Shown piece after piece: positions 37,840 to 47,431 of a DNA stretch of 64,000 bases; within the stretch, counting starts at the first letter, position 1, and each line of letters starts with the position of its first letter. Both the position numbers and the translations under genes were made by a program. The DNA lies in the NCBI GenBank assembly GCA_022779305.1, contig JALFSW010000042.1, positions 62,001 to 126,000 on the forward strand, given 5' to 3'. Source of the DNA: Prevotella sp. GTDB taxonomy: Bacteria; Bacteroidota; Bacteroidia; Bacteroidales; Bacteroidaceae. Below the pieces are notes generated by a model. The model did not search any database. It had not been told where the DNA came from and saw only the letters and a program-made list of their open reading frames with translations.

Positions 37840-40503
37840 TTATTGGTTGGGGAGTACGATTTTCTTGATGTCGTAGAGTTTATTCAATGCCTGCATCGGT
37901 GTGAGGTTTTCGATGTCAAGCCCTATGATTTCGTCTCGTATTTGCATTAAAACAGGATCATCAAGTTGGAAGAATGAGAGTTGAACTCCCTCTCGACTTT
38001 GTGCTATTTTTTCTCCCGTTGGCTTGCCAATGTTTTCCCCTTGCGCATTGTTGTTTTCTAATTGTTTGAGAATGACATTCGCTCGTTTCACAATCGATTG
38101 TGGCATACCAGCAATGTCGGCCACGTGGATACCGAAGGAATGCTCACTTCCACCACGTTCGAGTTTCCGCACGAAGAGAATTTTACTTTCTACCTCTTTC
38201 ACCGAAACATTGAAATTCTTTATTCGTTTAAAGTTTTTCTCCATTTCGTTCAACTCGTGATAGTGGGTGGCAAACAATGTGCGTGCTTTTGCTTTGGGCT
38301 GTTCATGCAGATATTCCACTATCGCCCATGCAATACTAATGCCATCGTATGTACTCGTGCCTCGCCCGAGTTCGTCGAAAAGCACAAGCGAACGTGTCGT
38401 TACGTTATTGAGGATATTAGAAGCCTCTGTCATTTCAACCATAAAGGTAGATTCGCCCAATGAAATATTGTCTGATGCTCCAACACGGGTGAATATCTTG
38501 TCTACCCATCCCACTTTCGCACTTTCTGCTGGTACGAAGCTACCCATTTGAGCAAGCAACACGATGAGTGCTGTTTGACGCAGAAGTGCCGACTTACCAG
38601 CCATATTTGGACCCGTAATCATCATGATCTGTTGTTGTTCGTTGTCCAAGAGAACATCGTTGGGAACATATTTTTCGCCTGCGGGCAATTGGGTTTCAAT
38701 CACAGGATGGCGTCCTTGCTTGATGTCTATAGTTTCTCCGTCATCGATCAATGGACGAACGTAATTCCTTTCTTCTGCAATTTTGGCAAAAGAAAGCAAG
38801 CAATCAAGGTGAGCAATGAGGTTTGCGTTGATTTGTATTTGAGGAATGAACGCTTGCATGTCTTGTACCAATTCGTTGAAGAGCGCAGTTTCCAATGCAA
38901 GTATTTTCTCGTCGGCACCCAATATTTTGGCTTCATATTCTTTCAGTTCGGGCGTGATGTAGCGTTCAGCTTGCGTCAGCGTTTGTTTTCTTATCCATTC
39001 GGCAGGCACTTTGTCTTTAAATGTGTTGCGAACTTCTAAGTAATAGCCAAAAACGTTATTAAACCCAATTTTGAGCGAGCTGATGCCTGTTTCTTTTGCT
39101 TCCTTTTCTTGAATTTCTAAAAGATACTCCTTACCATTGTTTCTGATGTTCCGAAGTTCGTCCAACTCGCTATTGAACCCATGCGCAATGATGTCGCCCT
39201 TTGCCGCATTCTGTGGTGGATCGGCTTTTATTTCTCGCTCTATTCTTTCTCGAATGGTTTCGCAAAGGTTGAATTGCTCTCCTATGCGTTTGAGTGCATC
39301 GTTTTGCGCATGCAAACAAGCTGATTTGATGGGTTGAATGGCTTTCAATGCGATTTTCAGTTGCACCACTTCACGTGGCGAGACACGTCCGACAGCAACT
39401 TTAGAAATGATGCGTTCCAAGTCGCCTATTCTATAGAACTGTTGGTCGATGAGTTCTCTGAATTTGGGTTCTTTGAAGTAATAGTCCACCACATCTAAAC
39501 GTTCGTTGATGGGTTTGATTTCTTTCAGTGGAAACACTACCCATCTTCTCAGCAAACGACCACCCATTGGCGTTGCCGTTCGGTCGATGACGCCCAACAA
39601 CGATTGTCCATCTTCTTGCATAGGTGCGAGCAATTCTAGCGAACGGATGGTGAATCGGTCAAGACGTACATATTTTTCTTCCTCTATGCGTGCAAGCGAT
39701 GTTATGTGATTGATGTTCGTGTGTTGCGTCACTTCCAAATACTGCATAATTGCACCCGCTGCAATCACACCATTGTGCAAATGATCCACACCGAAACCCT
39801 TGAGGTTTTGCGTCTTAAAATGTTTCAGAAGTTTTTGCTTTGCCGTTTGTTCCGTAAAGACCCAATCGTCTAATTCAAAAGTGCATAAACGTGCACTGAA
39901 TTGCTTTTCAAAGTCATTTCTGCGTGTGCGTTCGTAGAGAATTTCCTTGGGAGAGAAGTTGGCGATGAGCTTTTCAATATGGCTGTACGTTCCTTCTCCT
40001 ACGAGAAACTCACCTGTGGAGATGTCTAAGAAACTGATACCACATGCCCCACGTCCGAAATGCACCGCTGCAAGGAAGTTGTTTTCCTTGTAATTCAGCA
40101 CATTGTCGCCCATTGCCACGCCGGGCGTAACAAGTTCTGTAATGCCTCGTTTCACCATTTTGTCCTCGGCAGACAATCCTCGCTTGCCCTTGAGTTCTTC
40201 CCGCTTTTTCTTCGGATCTTCCAGCTGATCGCAGATCGCCACACGCTTGCCAGCCCGAATAAGTTTTGGAAGAAAAGTGTCGAGTGCATGATGGGGAAAA
40301 CCTGCCATTTCTTCGCTTTCCGACGATCCATTGTTGCGCCGGGTGAGCGTTATCCCCAATATTCGAGAGGCTTCTACGGCATCTTCACAATAGGTTTCAT
40401 AGAAGTCGCCACACCTGAAGAGCATCAATGCGTCGGGATGTTTCGCCTTCATGGAGAAAAACTGGCGCATCATAGGGGTCAGTTTTCTTTCGTCTTTTGC
40501 CAT
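37840..40503 (-). CDS. mutS: DNA mismatch repair protein MutS
   Basis: 887 aa mismatch sensor and ATPase. The mismatch-binding N-terminal domain shows [19 protein letters not shown] (the F-x-E motif region, FYE), then connector, lever and clamp domains, and an ABC ATPase with Walker A GPNMAGKS (631-638), [16 protein letters not shown] and FATHYHEL. The domain order and length are normal for MutS1. Its leader holds a family C repeat. Confidence 0.97.
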   Translation of the reverse strand: MAKDERKLTPMMRQFFSMKAKHPDALMLFRCGDFYETYCEDAVEASRILGITLTRRNNGSSESEEMAGFPHHALDTFLPKLIRAGKRVAICDQLEDPKKKREELKGKRGLSAEDKMVKRGITELVTPGVAMGDNVLNYKENNFLAAVHFGRGACGISFLDISTGEFLVGEGTYSHIEKLIANFSPKEILYERTRRNDFEKQFSARLCTFELDDWVFTEQTAKQKLLKHFKTQNLKGFGVDHLHNGVIAAGAIMQYLEVTQHTNINHITSLARIEEEKYVRLDRFTIRSLELLAPMQEDGQSLLGVIDRTATPMGGRLLRRWVVFPLKEIKPINERLDVVDYYFKEPKFRELIDQQFYRIGDLERIISKVAVGRVSPREVVQLKIALKAIQPIKSACLHAQNDALKRIGEQFNLCETIRERIEREIKADPPQNAAKGDIIAHGFNSELDELRNIRNNGKEYLLEIQEKEAKETGISSLKIGFNNVFGYYLEVRNTFKDKVPAEWIRKQTLTQAERYITPELKEYEAKILGADEKILALETALFNELVQDMQAFIPQIQINANLIAHLDCLLSFAKIAEERNYVRPLIDDGETIDIKQGRHPVIETQLPAGEKYVPNDVLLDNEQQQIMMITGPNMAGKSALLRQTALIVLLAQMGSFVPAESAKVGWVDKIFTRVGASDNISLGESTFMVEMTEASNILNNVTTRSLVLFDELGRGTSTYDGISIAWAIVEYLHEQPKAKARTLFATHYHELNEMEKNFKRIKNFNVSVKEVESKILFVRKLERGGSEHSFGIHVADIAGMPQSIVKRANVILKQLENNNAQGENIGKPTGEKIAQSREGVQLSFFQLDDPVLMQIRDEIIGLDIENLTPMQALNKLYDIKKIVLPNQ

Positions 40504-40541
40504 AGTTTATTTACCTTTCTTTATATTAAGTTCTTTGAAAT

Positions 40542-40632
40542 GAGGCATATTCTAAAAAACAAAAATCCTATAAGGAAAATCCGTTCTCCGAACGCTTGCC
40601 ATAAAGCAAGAATTTTTAGAACCTGCCTAAAT
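40542..40632. repeat. Family C intergenic repeat, copy 3
   Basis: Begins AGGCATATTCTAAAAAACAA and ends AATTTTTAGAACCTGCCTAAA, with TTCTAAAAA and TTTTTAGAA as facing arms. Confidence 0.7.
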
Positions 40633-40647
40633 AGTTTTCCAACTATG

Positions 40648-40655
40648 CAAAAATA
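40648..40655 (-). promoter_or_regulatory. Possible -7 box for mutS
   Basis: Reads TATTTTTG on the minus strand, about 145 bp upstream of mutS, beyond the family C repeat. Confidence 0.35.
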
Positions 40656-40754
40656 CAAAAATAAAGAGCCTATTGCAAGTCTTTAACAATTTTTTAGCCA
40701 TTAATTTCAAGTCCGATATTTAGGATATTTGCAGCACAAATTATTTCAATTACA

Positions 40755-40888
40755 TTTAGCCATTTTCTCGCTTTAGACGAGCGTTCGGAAAACGTATAAC
40801 TTGCTTAGTGAAAGTGTCTAATGACGATTATTCGCCACGGCAATTTAAAAACTTCGTTCCTCGTTTTCCACTAGCTCATCTGGCTTAA
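40755..40888 (+). repeat. Family D repeat, copy 1
   Basis: 134 bp from TTTAGCCATTTTCTCGCTTT to CTAGCTCATCTGGCTTAA. Both ends and much of the right half reappear, reverse-complemented and with an internal deletion, at 51498-51567. Confidence 0.7.
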
Positions 40889-40937
40889 CAAAAATGTTCA
40901 ACTTTTATCTAAAAACCAAAAATAATCTGAACAAATG

Positions 40938-40969
40938 TTTTGTTAATCTAAAAAATATCTTTACCTTTA
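40938..40969 (+). promoter_or_regulatory. Putative promoter for the 41024-43324 gene trio
   Basis: TTTTG at 40938-40942 and TACCTTTA at 40962-40969, 19 bp apart; one base off the TAnnTTTG consensus. The first ATG lies 54 bp downstream. Confidence 0.45.
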
Positions 40970-41023
40970 CCGCACGAAAGATATTATCTTAAGTTATAAA
41001 TTAAAACATAAACAGTCTTTATT

Positions 41024-41494
41024 ATGGAAAGAATGGTGAAAAAACTACTTATTGCTGGTATGTTAATTCCTTTTGGAATCGCTCATGCAGATGACACAGA
41101 TTTGGTGGTGCAGACAAAAAGTGGAAAGTCAGAGTTTGCTTTAAGCAATCTTCCTACGATTCACTTGAATGAAACCAGTATTGGCGTTAAAGGCGCAAAA
41201 GGCGAAACTGCAGCGTTCGAATATGCAGACATCGAACAGCTTTATTTCAAAATGGTGGTGAATATGATCGAGGCCAATCTGGCAACAACATTTCAAGTGA
41301 ACCTTGACGAAACGGGAACTACGCTCCATCTTCAGGGCATTGACGATTTCTCGAATGTGAACATCTTCAGTATGAACGGAAAGATTGTCAAGAAACTCGC
41401 CCATTGGAAAGGTAACAAGATAGATATTTCAAGTCTTGTTCCAGGAGTATACATCATTCAGGTAAACAACCAAGCACTTAAATTCAAAAAATAA
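41024..41494 (+). CDS. Small secreted protein with T9SS-like C-terminal sorting domain
   Basis: 156 aa with a signal peptide (MERMVKKLLIAGMLIPFGIAHAD, cleavage near residue 22; ATG at 41033 is an alternative). The middle (LVVQTKSGKSEFALSNLPTI and FEYADIEQLYF) is a short version of the module in the next two genes. Residues about 90-156 (VNIFSMNGKIVKKLA...IDISSLVPGVYIIQVNNQA) match the type A sorting-domain pattern. It probably goes to the surface or outer membrane. It is essentially a sorting domain with little cargo, which is unusual. Confidence 0.72.
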   Translation: MERMVKKLLIAGMLIPFGIAHADDTDLVVQTKSGKSEFALSNLPTIHLNETSIGVKGAKGETAAFEYADIEQLYFKMVVNMIEANLATTFQVNLDETGTTLHLQGIDDFSNVNIFSMNGKIVKKLAHWKGNKIDISSLVPGVYIIQVNNQALKFKK

Positions 41495-41500
41495 TTGATC

Positions 41501-42394
41501 ATGAAGAAAATATTTACGTTCATCGCTGTGGCACTCTTTGCCACTGCATCATTGGCACAAGAAAACTTCAGAATACGCATCCACAAGAATGACGGAACCG
41601 TAAGTGGCTTTATGTTGTCGGATGTGGACAGTCTTACATTTGCGAAAAAACCAGTAATTCCTAAACAAAGTTTTACTATCACGCTTGGGGAAGTGACGCC
41701 CGTGAAGGCCACCTATACCATTACACCATCAAGCAATGATTTCGAGTACTATCATTTCCTTGTCAGTCAGGAAAGTTATGACCTCATCGAAGCACAATAC
41801 GGCTCGTTCTATGACCACGATAGAGCATGGTGGACAGCCATGACGGAATATGGCGGAGGCATGAGCTGGCAGGATTATATGAAACAATTGGTAACGACAG
41901 GAGAAAAGACTTTCGAGTCGTCTTCAATCATTGCCAACTTGAAACCTAATTCGCGTTATTGTATCTATACTTACGCCATCGACACAAAGACTGCAAAGCC
42001 AACTACTGAAATAACAGAATTGTGGTTTGATACGCCTAAAGTGGGTGCATCGGCAAACGAGTTAGACATCGTCAGCGTCACTCCAGAGACGAATGCTTTC
42101 GTTGTGAATGTAACAGCAACAAACAATGATCCTTATGTGGTTACTTTCCAAACGAACGAGTCTTTTAAAGACTTGGTGAGTCGATTGGGATCGGAAGAAG
42201 CGGCTGTGGATAAGATGATCGATACGCAAACCGGTTATGGTGGTTATGGAGCAATGGTGCACCAAGGCAGCAAGGCAGTGCGCCTCGAAAATCTCAAGGC
42301 AGATAAAGAATATGTTGTCTTCGTCTTTGGCTATGAATATGGTGCAAGAACCACTGCCTATAGAAAGTATATCAGCACGACACTTCCAGAATAA
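41501..42394 (+). CDS. Secreted protein with DVDSxTF module and Fn3-like repeats
   Basis: 297 aa. Signal peptide MKKIFTFIAVALFATASLAQ, then the N-terminal module FRIRIHKNDGTVSGFMLSDV followed by DSLTF, common in Prevotella and Bacteroides exported proteins. Two beta-sandwich-like repeats follow (about 50-185 and 190-297; FTITLGEVTPVKATYTITPS and VTPETNAFVVNVTATNND). No lipobox and no sorting domain. Starts 7 bp after the previous stop and has a paralogue directly downstream. Function unknown. Confidence 0.72.
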   Translation: MKKIFTFIAVALFATASLAQENFRIRIHKNDGTVSGFMLSDVDSLTFAKKPVIPKQSFTITLGEVTPVKATYTITPSSNDFEYYHFLVSQESYDLIEAQYGSFYDHDRAWWTAMTEYGGGMSWQDYMKQLVTTGEKTFESSSIIANLKPNSRYCIYTYAIDTKTAKPTTEITELWFDTPKVGASANELDIVSVTPETNAFVVNVTATNNDPYVVTFQTNESFKDLVSRLGSEEAAVDKMIDTQTGYGGYGAMVHQGSKAVRLENLKADKEYVVFVFGYEYGARTTAYRKYISTTLPE

Positions 42395-42442
42395 TTTTAT
42401 AAATTGATAGTCTCATCACTATTTTAAAGAAGCACATTACTT

Positions 42443-43324
42443 ATGAAAAAATATAATTTACTGCTCCTTGTCCTTCTTATAACGACATCGTTGAGCGCAC
42501 AAACAAAAAGCGATTATAACCTTTTGGTACATAAAAAAGGCGGACAACCTGTTACTTTCGATGCAGCAACAGTCGATAGTATTTCGTTTATGAAAATGCC
42601 AGCATTCAATACGGGCGACGACTTCAAAATCGAGCTGAGTGAAGTAAACTCTTCTACGCTCAACGTCACTTTCACACCAAAGGACGAAAAACTCACCTAT
42701 TATGCCAGCCTTGTCGACCAAATGGGCTACGACAAAGCTTGGGACGAATTAGGCTCGCTCTATACCTTAGACAAACAATGGTGGGAGTATCTGGCAAGTG
42801 TTTACGGTAAAAGTTGGCTTGAAATTTTGCCTTCTCAGTTGAGCACTGGCAAATACAAGCTTGTTGGCACAGAAGACTATTCATTCATCCTATGGGATCA
42901 TGTCTACTATGCTTATTGTTATGGTATGGATTCCGATGGAGAAATCAGCACACCTTATTACATACAGCAGTTCAGAACGCCAAAGGCAACACCATCTGCA
43001 AACGTTATCACCGTGGAATCAATCACTCCAGGAGAAGATCAGAAAATAGTGGTGAAGGTTAATGCGTCGAATGGCGACCAATATTATGTAGGAGCGCAGA
43101 AAAAAACGTATGTTGATTATTATGTTCAGACGCTTGGTTCTGTTGACGCAATGTTCAAAAACCTCGCACAATCAATGAGACCTACGCCAGTATTCTTGCA
43201 TAATGGCAACAAAGAAATTGAGTTGTATTGTAATTCTGCAAATACAGACTATGTCCTCATCATCTGTGGATATGACGGTGGTCCTACAACGCCTATCCAA
43301 CTGATAGATTTCAAATCTAAATAG
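42443..43324 (+). CDS. Paralogous secreted protein with DVDSxTF-like module
   Basis: 293 aa. Signal peptide MKKYNLLLLVLLITTSLSAQ, then YNLLVHKKGGQPVTFDAATV followed by DSISF. The rest aligns with the gene just upstream: FKIELSEVNSSTLNVTFTP matches FTITLGEVTPVKATYTITP, both have a W-W segment (QWWEYL / AWWTAM), a DxxW loop, and a second beta repeat. The pair arose by duplication and diverged strongly. The operon ends with a terminator at 43347. Function unknown; surface binding or cell-envelope roles are possible. Confidence 0.72.
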   Translation: MKKYNLLLLVLLITTSLSAQTKSDYNLLVHKKGGQPVTFDAATVDSISFMKMPAFNTGDDFKIELSEVNSSTLNVTFTPKDEKLTYYASLVDQMGYDKAWDELGSLYTLDKQWWEYLASVYGKSWLEILPSQLSTGKYKLVGTEDYSFILWDHVYYAYCYGMDSDGEISTPYYIQQFRTPKATPSANVITVESITPGEDQKIVVKVNASNGDQYYVGAQKKTYVDYYVQTLGSVDAMFKNLAQSMRPTPVFLHNGNKEIELYCNSANTDYVLIICGYDGGPTTPIQLIDFKSK

Positions 43325-43346
43325 TCTCCCTTAAGAACTATATTTG

Positions 43347-43387
43347 AGCGTGAAGTTTGTAAAATCGAACTTCGCGCTGTTTTTTTT
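43347..43387 (+). terminator. Terminator of the secreted-protein operon
   Basis: AGCGTGAAGTT pairs with AACTTCGCGCT (one mismatch) and is followed by eight T after one G-T. Confidence 0.82.
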
Positions 43388-43559
43388 ATTAGGCATAGAA
43401 GAATGCTCATCGCTCTTTTTTAGGACACTACCATCTCACGCCAAGGGATGTGTATTTGGGAAACGGAGAGGAGATTAAGAAAATAAGAGAAATCAGAAAA
43501 AAAATCAATCAATAATAGAATTTTAAAGAATAAAATGGGAAACTTTCAAAACAAATAAC

Positions 43560-43567
43560 TACATTTG
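43560..43567 (+). promoter_or_regulatory. Putative -7 box for the Nim-like gene
   Basis: TACATTTG matches TAnnTTTG and lies 96 bp upstream of the ATG at 43663. Confidence 0.45.
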
Positions 43568-43662
43568 CAATTGTGCACTTTTGTTTGACAACGTACAACC
43601 TTCTGGAGATTATTCTTTCTACCCACCCTTATAGGGTCAATTATAGGATTAAAAGCATTATC

Positions 43663-44166
43663 ATGACAGAAAAATTTCGCCCAATGAGGCGCAAACGCCA
43701 ACAGCTTTCGGAAGAGGAAAGCATCAGAATACTACAGAAATCCACGGCTGGGACTTTGGCTTTGCTGGGAGACAACGATTATCCGTATGCCGTCCCAATC
43801 AGTTATGTCTATAACAAAGGAAAACTTTATTTCCACAGCGCATTGAGTGGTCACAAGGTCGATGCCATTCGCAGAAGTGATAAGGCTTCGTTCTGTGTCA
43901 TCGAACACGACGATGTGCAACCAGAGAAGTACACCACCTTCTTCCGTAGTGTGATAGCATTTGGCAGAATCCACATCATCGAGGATGAAGCCGAGAAGCA
44001 GGAAACAGCCAGAATGCTTGGCGACAGGTATAATCCCAACCAAGAGGAAGCTTTGCAGAAAGAGTTGGAAAACGGTCTGTCTCGGATGTTGATGATATGT
44101 TTCGACATAGAGCACCTTACGGGCAAGGAGGCAATAGAATTAGTAAGAATGCATCAAAAACAATAG
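43663..44166 (+). CDS. Pyridoxamine 5'-phosphate oxidase family flavoprotein (Nim-like)
   Basis: 167 aa. It begins MTEKFRPMRRKRQQLSEEES, the usual start of NimA-type proteins, and has the FMN-binding split-barrel pattern (GTLALLGDNDYPYAVPISYV, LYFHSALSGHKVDAIRRSD, ASFCVIEHDDV). The family includes nitroimidazole reductases that confer metronidazole resistance and many heme- or flavin-related proteins, so resistance cannot be claimed. ATG at 43663 chosen by homology; 30 in-frame codons precede it. Confidence 0.88.
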   Translation: MTEKFRPMRRKRQQLSEEESIRILQKSTAGTLALLGDNDYPYAVPISYVYNKGKLYFHSALSGHKVDAIRRSDKASFCVIEHDDVQPEKYTTFFRSVIAFGRIHIIEDEAEKQETARMLGDRYNPNQEEALQKELENGLSRMLMICFDIEHLTGKEAIELVRMHQKQ

Positions 44167-44218
44167 AAACACGTATATGACTATACAGGAAACTAAAAAG
44201 ATAGAGATGTAAACAGAC

Positions 44219-44442
44219 TGAGACCTCTGCAAAACTCTCCCAACAATTTGCTCACCTCACAAATCTTTCGTACCTTTATAGCATGAAACAGCAACTCTCT
44301 TCTCCCAGCTTTGCCGACCTGTTAGTCGGTCATCGCAACAATCCTTTGGCTGCATCAATTATCTCAATATATGGGTTGGAACATGCTTCCAAACACAACT
44401 AAATGGAAATTTGTCTATAAATGGAGGTTTTGCAGAGGTTCC
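44219..44442 (+). mobile_element. Internally deleted insertion sequence (MITE-like remnant)
   Basis: About 224 bp bounded by facing ends GAGACCTCTGCAAAACTC and GGAGGTTTTGCAGAGGTTCC, with a shared 13-bp core ACCTCTGCAAAAC. Inside, a TACCTTTA box precedes a 39-codon ORF at 44283-44402 (MKQQLSSPSFADLLVGHRNN, then NPLAASIISIYGLEH) that looks like a transposase N-terminus cut off after a deletion. The IS family cannot be named safely. Confidence 0.6.
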
Positions 44443-44447
44443 ATTGC

Positions 44448-44510
44448 AGAATAAAGAAAGGGAAAGAAACTTGCTCGTTTCCAACTCGTATCCCTTTCTT
44501 TCTTTATTCT
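44448..44510. terminator. Bidirectional terminator between Nim-like gene and ispG
   Basis: AGAATAAAGAAAGGGA (44448-44463) pairs with TCCCTTTCTTTCTTTATTCT (44491-44510) with a 4-nt bulge; A- and T-rich flanks on both sides. Confidence 0.65.
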
Positions 44511-44600
44511 TTGTTATTTTATTGATTATTTGAACGATAGAAAATTATTGAATCTTTTTCAGGCATCTTTTTAGATGCAGTTCTGGCTTTCTTCCTTGTC

Positions 44601-46520
44601 TTAGGCTTGTTTTTCTTGCGCCCTATCCGACCGAATGAGTGCCAGTAATCGCTCTACGGCTTCTTCTTCGGGAATGTTCTTCTCCACGCAGACTTTCTTG
44701 CGATACAAACTTATCTTTTTTCTGCCTGCACCCACATAACCATAGTCAGCATCTGCCATTTCGCCTGGACCATTAACGATACAGCCCATGATTCCTATTT
44801 TCAGCCCTTTCATTTCTTTTGTAGCCTCTTTGATGCGCGCAATAGTGGTGCGGAGATCGTAGAGTGTGCGCCCACAACCCGGACAAGAGATGTATTCTGT
44901 TTTAACCATCCGCAACCTACCGGCTTGCAGTATGCCGAATGCCGTTTGCTCAATGTCTTCTTGCGAAAGATTTCCATCGTTCATTAGCCATAATCCGTCT
45001 GTCAGTCCGTCGATCATCAATGCCCCCATGTCGGCAGCGGCTTCAAGTTGAAACTGTTCTTTGGCAGTGGGTTCAGAAGGCGAAGTTGGTGTGGCGTTGT
45101 TGTGTTGATACATCTGTGCAAAGACCACAGGATTTTTTAATCCAGCCTCCATCAATTGATGAACGAGCGCACGTTGCTCTGCTAATTTGTTTTGGTGGGT
45201 GCTTACACAAACCACTACCACTTCTGGATGATGCTTCAAGCACGCAAAGAGTTCGTCTTCGGGTGTCCCATATTTGACTACAAGGAATTTTACATCGGCT
45301 TTCACCGTGGCAATGAAAGGCATTGCTGGTGTTGGAAATATAGGATAAACCTCCTCTTGGGGTAGTTTTCCTTCTGTTGCCAAGGCGATGTAGGCATTGT
45401 AATCAAGTATGTATTTCTGTCCCTTTGTGAGTTGTTCGGGGAGTTGATCATTCACATAGAGATAGTCGGGTGAAGGTAGTGATGAGATGATTTCAGCACT
45501 TGGAGGTATCGATGTGCTGTTGCGTGTGGCTATCACCACTGGGACATGCTCGCCACCGATGTTTCCTGCTGGGATAGTGGGACGACGTTCGGGTGCAAGA
45601 TAATTGAAATGGTTGGCAGCTTTTGCAGGAATGAGCAGATGCCCTTGCTTTCTCCGAACATAGCGTGTGAGATGTTTTGCCACAGGAATTTCACATTCTG
45701 GATCTTCGCTGAGCGACACACGGATGGTGTCGCCAATGCCATCATTGAGCAATGCCCCTATGCCCACAGCACTTTTGATGCGTCCGTCTTCACCTTCGCC
45801 AGCTTCGGTAACGCCTAAGTGAAGAGGATAGTGCATATCGTTTTTGTCCATCTCGGCAACCAAACGACGCACTGCAAGCACCATCACCACTGTATTTGAA
45901 GCTTTTATGGAAATAATCACATCATCGAAATCATATTTTTTGAAAATGCGTAAGAACTCCATGCAACTCTCCACAATCCCTTCCGGCGTGTCTCCATAGC
46001 GTGAAAGGATGCGATCTGAAAGGCTTCCATGGTTCACACCAATGCGCACGGCTGTGTGGTTCTCCTTACATATATTGATGAAAGGCAACAGACGTGCTTC
46101 GATGCGCTCCAGTTCTTTTGCGTATGCATCATCGGTGTATTCTAATACTTTGAAGGTGCGACCTGGGTCTACGTAGTTTCCGGGGTTGATACGCACTTTT
46201 TCTGCGTAAAGTGCTGCAACGTCGGCAACATTTGCATTGAAATGAACATCAGCACAAAGGGGGGTGGTGTAGCCCTCATGGCGCAATTGTGCATTGATGT
46301 GCTTCAGATTTTCAGCTTCACGCTTTCCCTGTGTGGTAAGGCGAACGAGTTCGCCACCCATTTCAATGATTTTTTTGGCTTGCGCAACGCTTGCTTCTGT
46401 GTCGTCGGTGGGTGTTGTGGTCATCGACTGCACTCTCACGGGATTGTCGCCACCAATATTTAGCGCACCAACGTGGGTTATGGTGCTTTTACGTCTTTCG
46501 TAATTGAATAAATCTATCAT
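44601..46520 (-). CDS. ispG: 4-hydroxy-3-methylbut-2-en-1-yl diphosphate synthase, long form
   Basis: 639 aa. Converts MEcPP to HMBPP in the MEP isoprenoid pathway. TIM barrel at the N-terminus (GALNIGGDNPVRVQSMTTTP and TTQGKREAENL), a large central insert (about 265-520) as in plants, Chlamydia and Bacteroidetes, and the 4Fe-4S domain with C546, C549 and C580 and the catalytic E587 in GCIVNGPGE. The ATG at 46520 gives the usual IDLFNYERRKS start; the in-frame ATG at 46586 lies next to the repeat. Confidence 0.96.
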   Translation of the reverse strand: MIDLFNYERRKSTITHVGALNIGGDNPVRVQSMTTTPTDDTEASVAQAKKIIEMGGELVRLTTQGKREAENLKHINAQLRHEGYTTPLCADVHFNANVADVAALYAEKVRINPGNYVDPGRTFKVLEYTDDAYAKELERIEARLLPFINICKENHTAVRIGVNHGSLSDRILSRYGDTPEGIVESCMEFLRIFKKYDFDDVIISIKASNTVVMVLAVRRLVAEMDKNDMHYPLHLGVTEAGEGEDGRIKSAVGIGALLNDGIGDTIRVSLSEDPECEIPVAKHLTRYVRRKQGHLLIPAKAANHFNYLAPERRPTIPAGNIGGEHVPVVIATRNSTSIPPSAEIISSLPSPDYLYVNDQLPEQLTKGQKYILDYNAYIALATEGKLPQEEVYPIFPTPAMPFIATVKADVKFLVVKYGTPEDELFACLKHHPEVVVVCVSTHQNKLAEQRALVHQLMEAGLKNPVVFAQMYQHNNATPTSPSEPTAKEQFQLEAAADMGALMIDGLTDGLWLMNDGNLSQEDIEQTAFGILQAGRLRMVKTEYISCPGCGRTLYDLRTTIARIKEATKEMKGLKIGIMGCIVNGPGEMADADYGYVGAGRKKISLYRKKVCVEKNIPEEEAVERLLALIRSDRAQEKQA

Positions 46521-46579
46521 TGATTTTGTGTTATAACCATTCGTGCTGTGGATTGTTAATCGACAGCTTTTGTGTATTA

Positions 46580-46775
46580 TCCCCAATCGGTCATTAGACC
46601 ACTTGGATTTTCTTTTTATTTTATTTATAACTTCCCAACGACTTGCACTCGCTTGTCGGCAGACTGTTCATCGTTTTCTCTTGAAGTAGCCCGCTACATC
46701 TGCGCTAGAAGGTTGAACAATCTGCACAGGCAATCGGCTGCAATCCCTTTGGTCTCTAATGACCGAATTGAGATT
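46580..46775 (-). repeat. Family A repeat, copy 5
   Basis: About 196 bp, CCCCAATCGGTCATTAGACC at the left and TCTAATGACCGAATTGAGATT at its right, centre CTTGAAGTAGCCCGCTACAT. Full reverse complement of the 51635 orientation, centre included. Lies between purE and ispG. Confidence 0.85.
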
Positions 46776-46815
46776 ATTTGTCAAACACACACCACATGGG
46801 TGTGTGCTGCCTACA

Positions 46816-47322
46816 TCAGCACTTGAACTTATAATCTTTGATTTCGGCCAATTCTTGGTTGGCTTTTTCAATCTTTTTGCCCAGCGATGACTTCCATTTT
46901 GCCACTTTTTCGGCTATTGTAGGATCGCCAAGTGCCATCATTTCGGCAGCAAGTATGGCTGCGTTTTGTGCGCCGTTTACTCCAACGGTTGCCACGGGAA
47001 TACCTGGTGGCATTTGAACAATCGATAAAAGGGCGTCAAGTCCGTCGAGCATACCTTTGATCGGTACGCCAATGACGGGCAGAGGAGTTGAAGCTGCAAT
47101 CACACCAGGCAATGCAGCCGCCATACCTGCACCTGCGATGATGACCTTTATCCCCCGTTCTTGTGCCGACTTTGCAAAACTTTCGACAGCATCAGGTGTT
47201 CTGTGTGCCGAAAGTGCATTGATTTCAAACGGAATTTCTTGTTCTTCCAGCCACTTGCAAGCCTTTTCCATGATGGGAAGGTCGCTTGTTGATCCCATTA
47301 TAATACTTACGATTGGTTTCAT
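46816..47322 (-). CDS. purE: N5-carboxyaminoimidazole ribonucleotide mutase
   Basis: 168 aa, class I PurE of purine synthesis. VSIIMGSTSDLPIMEKA binds the substrate phosphate, with FEINALSAHRTPDAV (catalytic His region) and IAGAGMAAALPGVIA in place. The gene lies upstream of ispG, the same neighbourhood as in other Bacteroidales. A 46-base-wide family A repeat gap-filler separates them, so whether the two are cotranscribed is open. Confidence 0.95.
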   Translation of the reverse strand: MKPIVSIIMGSTSDLPIMEKACKWLEEQEIPFEINALSAHRTPDAVESFAKSAQERGIKVIIAGAGMAAALPGVIAASTPLPVIGVPIKGMLDGLDALLSIVQMPPGIPVATVGVNGAQNAAILAAEMMALGDPTIAEKVAKWKSSLGKKIEKANQELAEIKDYKFKC

Positions 47323-47431
47323 TTCTTTTATTTTTGATGTTTTATTGCTTGTTTTTTATGTCATTTATCTTGTTTCGTCCCATTGCTTTTCTATCGTTTT
47401 CTCCGTTTTCAATCATCACAGCGAATGGGGA

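Larger units (their letters stand above)
40504..41023. other. Divergent intergenic region, 520 bp
   Basis: No gene seen. It holds a family C repeat (40542-40632), a possible mutS promoter, a family D repeat (40755-40888) and the promoter of the small secreted protein gene at 41024. Confidence 0.8.
43325..43662. other. Intergenic region, 338 bp
   Basis: No gene seen. It holds the terminator of the secreted-protein operon and the promoter of the Nim-like gene. The stretch 43400-43550 shows nothing recognisable. Confidence 0.75.
44167..44600. other. Convergent intergenic region, 434 bp
   Basis: No intact gene. It holds an IS remnant (44219-44442) and a long terminator hairpin (44448-44510) between the Nim-like gene and ispG. 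Confidence 0.75.

Noticed and set aside
43663-44166. Metronidazole resistance gene
   Set aside because: The Nim-like family is broad and sequence reading cannot place this protein within the resistance clade.
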